NCBI RefSeq assembly: GCF_020497125.1
Contig: NC_059077.1
Location: 32,129,340-32,193,339, forward strand
Direction: 5' to 3'
Origin: Mauremys mutica
Lineage: Eukaryota > Chordata > Testudines > Geoemydidae
DNA: 64,000 nt
Position numbers and translations under genes: made by a program. Shown here piece by piece: positions 58,345-64,000 of this stretch. The notes below the pieces were generated by a model. That model ran no database searches. It was not told the origin of the DNA and saw only the letters and a list, made by a program, of their open reading frames with translations. Each line of letters opens with the position of its first letter. The stretch's first letter is position 1.

Positions 58345-59827
58345 GTTGCTGTTCCACCGCCTGGTGATCCGGTGGCAGTGAGTCCTGCCCTAACGGTGGG
58401 TCGTGGGCATCGGCTTGAGTCGGTGGAGACGGGGGGGGTCTACTGATGGTGGCCACTGGCACCGACCGCACCGAGCCCGGCTGTCTGGGTGGCAGGGGAG
58501 GTGCCTGCTCGTACTGCGCCCAGGGTACCCAATGCCCCCAATACTGGGGTCCATGGTCCGGTGGAAGTGACCCGGCTCTGAAGTCCACCGCACTGCCCTG
58601 AGGGGAGGCCACGGAGGGTTCCCTTGAAGGCCAGGGTGGAGCAGTGGCGGCGCCTGGGCGGGCATCGGGCGCCGGCGTGAGACGAGCCTCGGGTGCCGAA
58701 GGTCGGTGCCGGCTGTCTCGGGAGGCAAGTGGTGAGCGGGACCTTCGTTCCGCACGGTGCCGGGAGCTGGAGCGACGGCGGCGGGAGCTAGATCTCCGGT
58801 GCCGGGAAGGAGATCGACGGCGCCGGGAGGTCGACCTACGGCGGCGGGAGCTCGACCGGCGGTGCCGGGAAACAGATCTTGATCTCGATCTGCGGCGCCT
58901 TGAACGGCTGCGGGAGCCCCTCTGATGTCCGCGGTGCCTGGACGCGGACCTGCTGCGGTGCCGGTGACTTCTCGACCGGGACCTGGAGTGCCGCCGGGAG
59001 TACGACCGGCCCCGCGATGGAGAGCGGTGCCGGGACTGCGACCGGTGCCGAGACGCTGAGAGGCGTCGCGATGTCGATCGCCGGCGGGATGGGGAGCGGT
59101 GCGGCGGTGACCGTCTCCGCGAGAGGGACCGGGATCGAGTCCGGATCCTGGAGCCGCGGTCGCCTCGGTCGCCCGGGGATGGAGGACGAATCATCGCAGG
59201 CTTGCCGAGGGACTTAAGTGTCCGCACCGTTGGTGCCGGCGGCTGATGGGACGGAGCCGATGTCAGGTCGATTAGCTCCCTTGCCGTCGCGAACGCCTCA
59301 GGCGTCGACGGGATCCTCAGCTCCTCCTCGGTGGGCACCGGGGAGCTGGGCGGTGCCGGACTCGACGGGCCTTGCGGCGCCGGAGTCAACGGCCCGGTGC
59401 ACTTTGCGTGCACTGCCTCAGCCTGCACCATTTTCGTCGGAGGCGGCTGGGCTAACGGCTTCCGCTGCTGTTTTGCAGTGGCCGTCTTCGGCACCTTGTG
59501 CTTCCTCCCCGGGGAGAGGGAGCGGCGCCGGGTCTTCGGTGCCGGCTCGGTACCGGAGCGGCTCGGTGCTGCCGGTGCGCTGCTCGTGGAGGTAGGCTTC
59601 GGCGCCGATGGAGCCAGCGCCGGAGGTTGGAGCGCAGACTCCATCAGTAATTGTTTCAGCCGGGAGTCCCGCTCCTTCCTCGTACGAGGCTTAAAGGCCA
59701 CACAAATCGGGCACTTATCTGGTCTATGCGACTCTCCGAGGCAGCGGAGGCAGGAGTCGTGCGGGTCGCTGACCGGCATGGGCCGCTGGCAAGCCGCGCA
59801 GGGCTTGAATCCCGGTGCTCCGGGCAT
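57713..59827 (-). CDS. DIRS Gag-like protein
   Basis: A 704-residue frame. The first ATG (59827) lies about 210 nt downstream of the predicted initiator. The N-terminus has a Cys-rich segment, CAACQRPMPVSDPHD then CLRCLGESHRPDKCPIC (residues about 11-43), followed by basic RKERDSRLKQLLMES. Residues about 215-375 are an extreme Arg/Ser repeat region, then Pro-rich and acidic stretches. The C-terminal domain has AKAINLPIDEVQEVEDPI and YEYLYVHPTPDSLVVQSVND, a DIRS Gag hallmark. After residue ~670 (57.81 kb, at a C4 tract on the plus strand) the meaningful Gag continues in another frame (SRPEFSALLEEGKL, RTVASGVTMRR, QDLPFDMQGLF), so this copy has a frame change. The Gag function of packaging RNA into particles is inferred from family. 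Confidence 0.85.
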   Translation of the reverse strand: MPGAPGFKPCAACQRPMPVSDPHDSCLRCLGESHRPDKCPICVAFKPRTRKERDSRLKQLLMESALQPPALAPSAPKPTSTSSAPAAPSRSGTEPAPKTRRRSLSPGRKHKVPKTATAKQQRKPLAQPPPTKMVQAEAVHAKCTGPLTPAPQGPSSPAPPSSPVPTEEELRIPSTPEAFATARELIDLTSAPSHQPPAPTVRTLKSLGKPAMIRPPSPGDRGDRGSRIRTRSRSLSRRRSPPHRSPSRRRSTSRRLSASRHRSQSRHRSPSRGRSYSRRHSRSRSRSHRHRSRSASRHRGHQRGSRSRSRRRRSRSRSVSRHRRSSSRRRRSTSRRRRSPSRHRRSSSRRRRSSSRHRAERRSRSPLASRDSRHRPSAPEARLTPAPDARPGAATAPPWPSREPSVASPQGSAVDFRAGSLPPDHGPQYWGHWVPWAQYEQAPPLPPRQPGSVRSVPVATISRPPPSPPTQADAHDPPLGQDSLPPDHQAVEQQHEEVLPGHSSSSSPDEAVAGASPSEPPPIDLRAHQDLLQRVAKAINLPIDEVQEVEDPITDVVGDETPVRVALPFIRTIQKNNTTIWQSPSSVTPTARGVERKYSVPPKGYEYLYVHPTPDSLVVQSVNDRERHGQPAAAPKSKEARRMDLLGRKVYSAGGLQLRIANQMALLSRYLGVPREIQGADPSGLPPRVLGAAGRGQVNLQKPD

Positions 59828-60004
59828 ACGCCCGCACCGGGGCGGAAGAAGAGGGGTAAGCCCTCTAATTCCCTAACTACTAACACTATACACTATATAT
59901 ATATATACACAACTATAACAAGAACTTAACTAATTACTAACACTATATACACTATAACTATGGAGAAACACTAGGGTTGTGGAGGTAAGGGAGCACTCCA
60001 CTGT

Positions 60005-60189
60005 TCCAACTGCCGTCACGGGCGGGAAGAAGGAACTGAGGAGCGGACGGGCCGGCTGGGGTATATAATGGGCGCCATAGCGGCGCCACTCCAGGGGGCG
60101 CCAGCCAGCCCGCCGGAGTTGCTAGGGTAAAAATGTTCCGGCGCGCACACCTACAATGGAATGCATAGGAGCAATCACTCGAAGAAGAA
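60005..60189 (-). repeat. DIRS right terminal repeat
   Basis: The 5' end of the element in its coding orientation. It is the inverted copy of 54028-54190. Its outermost 42 nt (60148-60189) are repeated in the internal complementary region. The terminal sequence is cactcgaagaagaa; the Tigger sequence begins at catgtgcc. Confidence 0.85.
60034..60067 (-). promoter_or_regulatory. Probable DIRS core promoter (TATA + Inr)
   Basis: On the minus strand TATATA (60067-60062) is followed 22 nt later by TCAGTTC, which fits the initiator consensus YYANWYY. The spacing puts a start site about 30 nt from the TATA, at about 60037, some 210 nt before the Gag ATG. The same TATA and cctcagttccttctt arrangement is kept in the older copy (plus strand near 23843 and 23871), which argues for constraint within the family. 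Confidence 0.65.
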
Positions 60190-61705
60190 CATGTGCCTAT
60201 CAATGGCAACATGTTGCGAGAAAAGGCTCTTAGCATCTATGCGCTGTTCAAACCTCCCACCGAAGAGGGACAGCCTTCTGATAAGAAGGAATTCAAAGCC
60301 AGCCAAGGTTGGCTTAACAGTTTTAGGAACCGCTTCAACCTCAAAAACGTGCAGACTACTGGTGAAGCTGCATCTGCCAATGAGGATGCAGCAAAAGCCT
60401 ACCCCGAACAATTAAAGAAAATCAGAGGAAAGGGGCTATCTTCCAGAACAAGTTTTTAATGCTGATGAGACTGGGCTCTTCTGGAAAAAAATGCCCACCC
60501 ACACTTACATTTCAAAATCAGAAAGACAACCCCTGGCTTCAAAGCAGCTAAAGACCGTGTGACTCTGTTGCTTTGCGGCAATGCGGCTGGGCATTTAATA
60601 AAGCCGGGCTTGCTCTACAGGGCTGCAAATCTCCATGCACTAAAAGGCAAGAACAAAAATCTCCTGCCTGTGTTCTGGCAATCAAATAAAAAGGCTTGGG
60701 TGATGGCAGCATTATTTCTGGATTGGTTCCACAAGTGTTTCATTCTGGAGGTCAAGCAGTACCTTGAAGAAAAAGGACTTGACTTTAAAGTGTTGCTGAT
60801 CGTAGACAATGCTCCTGGCCATCCTGCGGCACTCCAGTTTGCGCATAATGATGTTGAAGTCGTCTTTCTCCCCACCAATACCACCTCCATCCTCCAACCT
60901 CTCGACCGAGGCGTCATTAGCTGTTTCAAAGCTAATGAAAATGAGGCTTACATTCTCACAGATCCTTACCGCTATGGATGCCGATCCCAATGTTAATGTG
61001 ATGGAGTGCTGGAAGTCCTTCAACATTGCTGATTGCATCACTTATATTAAACAGGCAATGGATGCAATGAAGCCTGAAACAGTCAATGCATGTTGGTGAA
61101 ACCTATGGGAAGACTGTGTAAGTGATTTTAAGGGTTTCCCCATTGATAAAGAAGTGCAACTCATTCTTCAGGTGGCCAGGCAAGTGGGTGGTGATGGCTT
61201 CGTCAACATCCTCGAGGAAGAAATTGAGGAATTAATTGAGGGCCATAGAGAAACATTGACTAATGAAGAGTTAGAAGAACTGATAAAATTATCTAGAGAA
61301 GACGAAGATGATGACGAACAGGAAGAGCCAGCAACTTGGAATCTTCATAAATTTTCTGAAGTGTTCCAAGCAGCAAAACACTTAAATGATTTAATTTCTG
61401 AATATGATCCCTCTATGGAACGAAGCCTCAAAATCACACATAGTATTACGGATGATTTGAGACCATACCAAGAAATGTTTGAGGAGCTCAAGAGACAACA
61501 GCAACAGTTGCCAATCACCATGTTTTTAAAGAAAAAACAACCAGCAGCAGCAAAGCCTACCCAATCAACTTCTCGAGCTGAACCAGAGCCAACCACTTCG
61601 TCTACGACTCGCTCTCCATCACCCAAGCCTGGCCCATTGTCTCCTGGATCGACATCAAGCCCTGACGACTCAATAATAGTGTTGTCAGGGGAAGAGGAAG
61701 ACTAA
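60190..61705 (+). pseudogene. Tigger/pogo-type transposase (CENPB + DDE), broken
   Basis: A pogo-family transposase, related to TIGD proteins. The CENPB-type DNA-binding part comes first (PINGNMLREKALSIYALF, EFKASQGWLNSFRNRFNL, TGEAASANEDAAKAYPEQL). The DDE catalytic domain follows, with its three Asp in view: NADETGLFWKKMP, LLIVDNAPGHPAALQF and SILQPLDRGVISCF. The tail is acidic (LSREDEDDDEQEEP) and then Ser/Pro-rich, ending SGEEED at 61705. Frames change near 60430, 60545 and 60955, and a stop occurs near 61099, so it cannot encode a full protein. The first HTH is missing because the DIRS element interrupts the 5' part. The longest intact pieces are 60559-60996 and 61154-61705. Confidence 0.92.
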
Positions 61706-61990
61706 TCATTGGAGTGTGTACAGTACAAGACTGGTGACTGTTCAGGTTTACAATACTGCACTGTTTTCATTTTTTATTCTTTCATTCTTCTGTGTGTGTT
61801 ATGTTATTAAAAATACTGTAAAATTATATTTTGCATATGTAGTCTATTATATACTGTACATTGCCGTATACAATACATAGTACTTTATGGGTGATTTAAG
61901 GGATTTTCAAGGGTCATTTTGACTATACGCAGTTTTCGCTTTATGCGCTGACCACGGAATGTAACCCCAGCATAAGATGCGACAGACCTG

Positions 61991-62142
61991 TAGATACATT
62001 TATAAGTTTTAGTTGTCTGTTTATATTTAACTCCTTTATTTCACTCTGTTTTTGTAGAATTTATCTCCGATCTAAACCTGTTCCTGCTCCATTCCTCTCC
62101 TCCACTGACCAAAGAGAAAGGACTATGACCAGCAATAAACAC
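61991..62142. other. Spacer between Tigger and Penelope-like element
   Basis: Short AT-rich intron; nothing seen. Confidence 0.5.
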
Positions 62143-62530
62143 TGACCATTGATTAAAAGAACAGGAGTACTTGTGGCACCTTAAAGACTAACAAATTTAT
62201 TTTAGCATGAGCTTTCGTGAGCTGCAGCTCACTTCTTCGGATGCATAGAATGGAACACACAGACAGGAGATATTTATACATACAGAGAACATGAAAAGGT
62301 GGAAGTATGCATACCAACAGGAAGAGTCTAATCAATTGAGATGAGCTATCGTCAGCAGGAGGAAAAAAAACTTTTTGAAGTGATAATTAAGATGGCCCAT
62401 AGAAGGTGTGAGGAGAACTTAACATAGGGAAATAGATTCAATTAGTGTAATGACCCAACCATTCCCAGTCTCTGTTTAGGCCACAGTTAATTGTATCTAG
62501 TTTGCATATTAATTCAAGTTCAGCAGTTTC

Positions 62531-62749
62531 TCATTGGAGTCTGTTTTTGAAGGTTTTTTGTTGCAAAATTGCTACCTTCAAGTCTGTCACTGAGTGGTTA
62601 GAGAGGTTGAAGTGTTCTCCCACTGGTTTTTGAATGTTATGATTCCTGATGTCAGATTTGTGTCCATTTATTCTTTTGCGTAGAGACTGTCCGGTTTGGC
62701 CAATGTACATGGCAGAGGGGCATTGCTGGCACATGATGGCATATATCAC
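62531..62749 (-). pseudogene. Penelope-like GIY-YIG endonuclease
   Basis: A 72-residue frame carries a GIY-YIG nuclease fold: VIYAIMC/MIYAIMCQQC, then MYIGQTGQSLRKRINGHKSD with the catalytic Arg, and PVGEHFNLSNHS with the catalytic Glu. In Penelope-like elements this domain is fused after the RT and nicks the target. Here it lies in a different frame from the upstream linker (break near 62749), so the fusion is broken, although the nuclease motifs are intact. A shorter trace of the same domain is in the 46.2-kb copy. Confidence 0.92.
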
Positions 62750-63717
62750 GTTGGTAGATGTGCAGGTGTACGAGCCCCGATGGTGTGTCTGATGTGATTA
62801 GGTCCTATGATGGTGTCACTTAAATGGATATGTGGACAGAGGTGGCATCGGGCTTTGTTGCAAGGATAGGTTCCTGGGTTAGTGTTTATGTTGTATGGTG
62901 TGCAGTTGCTGGTGAGTATTTGCTTCAGGTTGGGAGGCTGTCTATAAGCGAGGACTGGCCTGTCTCCCAAGATCTGTGAGAGTGAGGGATCATCTTTAAG
63001 GATAGGTTGTAAATCTTTGATGATGCGCTGGAGAGGTTTTAGTTGGGGGCTGTAGGTGATGGCTAGTGGCATTCTGTTATTTTCTTTTTTAGGCCTGTCC
63101 TGAAGTAGGTGGCTTCTGGGTACTCTTCTGGCTCTGTCAATCTGTTTTTTCACTTCAGCAGATGGGTATTGTAGTTTTAAGAATGCTTGATAGAGATCTT
63201 GTAGGTGTTTCTCTCTGTCTGAGGGATTGGAGCAAATACGGTTGTATCTTAGAGCTTGGCTGTAGACAATGGATCGTGTGGTGTGACCGGGATGGAAGCT
63301 GGAGGCATGTAAGTAAGTATAGCGGTCAGTGGGTTTCCGGTATAGGGTGGTATTTATGTGACCATCGTTTATTAGCACAATAGTGTCTAGGAAATGGACC
63401 GCTTGTGTGGATTGGTCTAGGCTGAAGTTGATGGTGGGATGGAAATTGTTAAAATCACGGTGGAATTCCTCGAGGGCTTCTTTTCCATGAGTCCAGATGA
63501 TGAAGATCATCATCAATGTAGCGCAAGTAGAGTAGGGCCGTTAGGGAACGAGAGCTAAGGAAGCGTTGTTCTAAGTCAGCCATAAAGATGTTGGCATACT
63601 GAGGGGCCATGCGGGTACCCATAGCAGTGCCACTGACTTGAAGATGTATATTGTCCACAAATGTGAAATAGTTGTGGCTGAACTTTGTGACTTTGTCCTC
63701 ACCCACCAGGTTAGCCG
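62746..63717 (-). pseudogene. Penelope-like reverse transcriptase, partial
   Basis: The truncated RT begins TANLVGEDKVTKFSHNYFTF. It has the Penelope-type block GTAMGTRMAPQYANIFMADL and the catalytic motif LRYIDD (Asp-Asp present). The frame then shifts near 63490, and the thumb and linker continue: FHRDFNNFHPTINFSLDQST, VHFLDTIVLINDGHINTTLY, RKPTDRYTYLHASSFHPGHT and RSIVYSQALRYNRICS. A Cys-rich linker follows (YPCNKARCHLCPHIHLSD). The first third of the RT, including motif A, lies beyond the truncation. Similarity to PLEs rather than LINEs is supported by the RKPTDRYTYLH block and the adjacent GIY-YIG domain. Confidence 0.9.
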
Positions 63718-63731
63718 TGACCATTGATTAA

Positions 63732-64000
63732 GTTTTCTTTTGGTTACTTACACATTCCACAGTGCTGCAGTGACTGACTTTGGAAGGACTTAAGTCCTAA
63801 TGTGTATCCTCTAGTTTCCTCATCTCACCCCATTTACTATCACCTTTTCCCCTCACTTTGTGCCTATGTAGCAAAGCCCCTTAAGGAATAAGGCTTCAAA
63901 GGTTTCTTTCTTCCCTTTTTGGTGTCTACGGAAAAATCCACAGGGGATAGGACCTTTAGAAATTAACAATTTAGATATACCACCCATGTTACTGGAGAGC
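63732..64000. other. Intron, nothing recognised
   Basis: AT-rich to the end of the window; no element or exon seen. Confidence 0.5.

Larger units (their letters stand above)
53973..60189 (-). mobile_element. Nearly complete DIRS-type tyrosine-recombinase retrotransposon
   Basis: A 6.2-kb DIRS element. From its 5' end (high coordinates) it runs terminal repeat, Gag, RT/RNase H, tyrosine recombinase, internal complementary region, terminal repeat. The inverted terminal repeats share about 150 bp (54028-54190 and about 60005-60165), with an extra 18-nt segment in the left copy. The internal complementary region at 54222-54325 consists of 56 nt complementary to the left outer end joined to 42 nt complementary to the right outer end, both perfect. 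DIRS elements use such a region to form a circular intermediate and integrate by tyrosine recombinase without target duplication; none is seen here. GC content is well above the surrounding intron. Confidence 0.93.
53664..61990 (+). mobile_element. Tigger/pogo DNA transposon split by a DIRS element
   Basis: The outer ends are perfect inverted repeats: caggtctgtcgcatctta at 53664 and taagatgcgacagacctg ending at 61990. The left flank is AA and the right flank TA, so the expected TA duplication is imperfect. Without the 6.2-kb DIRS insertion (53973-60189) the Tigger copy is about 2.1 kb. The left part contains a 5' UTR and atggctggaagacatgaacc, possibly the original start. The right part carries the transposase relic. 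The 3' end has cagttttcgctttatgcgct near the TIR. Confidence 0.9.
62157..63717 (-). mobile_element. Penelope-like element, 5'-truncated, with 14-bp target duplication
   Basis: Flanked by identical 14-bp repeats tgaccattgattaa at 62143-62156 and 63718-63731. In minus orientation it runs partial RT, linker, GIY-YIG endonuclease, then a 3' region ending with gtgccacaagtactcctgtt. The 5' half of the RT is missing, as in most Penelope insertions. The 3' terminal part matches the copies at 11.43 and 46.23 kb, so three members of one family are present. Confidence 0.93.

Noticed and set aside
58640..59220. Arg/Ser-rich region mistaken for a host SR splicing factor
   Set aside because: It is continuous with the DIRS Gag frame, whose Cys-rich start and C-terminal Gag blocks match the older DIRS relics.

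Overview
The window looks like an intronic stretch of a reptile nuclear genome, most likely a turtle. The evidence is an AT-rich background, many CR1 LINE fragments, tRNA-derived SINEs, CORE/MIR-like SINEs, Penelope-like elements, DIRS retrotransposons and many short hAT- and Tigger-type DNA transposons. There are no bacterial-style operons, no tRNA or rRNA genes and no CRISPR array. The only host coding sequence I can support is one internal exon of ARL15, a small ARF-like GTPase, on the minus strand at 32320-32528. Both splice sites are visible. The other ~63.8 kb therefore reads as the two introns flanking that exon.

Layout. 1-8.2 kb: AT-rich intron with one hAT-type MITE and an old SINE. 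8.2-11.6 kb: a SINE split by a CR1 that is itself split by a hAT MITE, then further SINE, MITE and Penelope remnants. 11.6-23.7 kb: mostly unannotated AT-rich intron with a MITE, a CR1 and a SINE. 23.7-30.5 kb: two minus-strand DIRS relics, one internally deleted but keeping both ends, the other keeping only Gag C-terminus, reverse transcriptase and RNase H. 32.3-32.5 kb: the ARL15 exon. 32.9-33.8 kb: an unclassified repeat related to one at 25.5-26.1 kb. 35.8-39.6 kb: a degraded DNA transposon with Myb/SANT-like remnants and a nested CR1. 41-42.2 kb: a TIR-bounded element carrying a CpG-rich core of about 1 kb. 43.5-44.9 kb: two CR1s, one split by a SINE. 46.2-46.8 kb: a Penelope-like copy. 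49.1-50.0 kb: a hAT-like element. 51.9-52.2 kb: a minisatellite. 53.7-62.0 kb: a Tigger/pogo transposon split by a nearly complete 6.2-kb DIRS element. 62.2-63.7 kb: a 5'-truncated Penelope-like element.

The most informative region is 53.66-61.99 kb. The DIRS element there has inverted terminal repeats, an internal complementary region matching both outer ends (56/56 and 42/42 bases), a TATA-plus-initiator arrangement in the terminal repeat, and long overlapping Gag, RT/RNase H and tyrosine-recombinase frames. The recombinase and RT/RNase H frames are open with key catalytic residues present; Gag appears to change frame once. I saw no convincing sign of a new cellular system. The novelty lies in the transposon architecture: nesting, the circle-junction copy, a CpG-rich mobile core and consensus splice donors at a DIRS end. 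Family names for repeats are my recognition from memory and were not checked against a repeat database.
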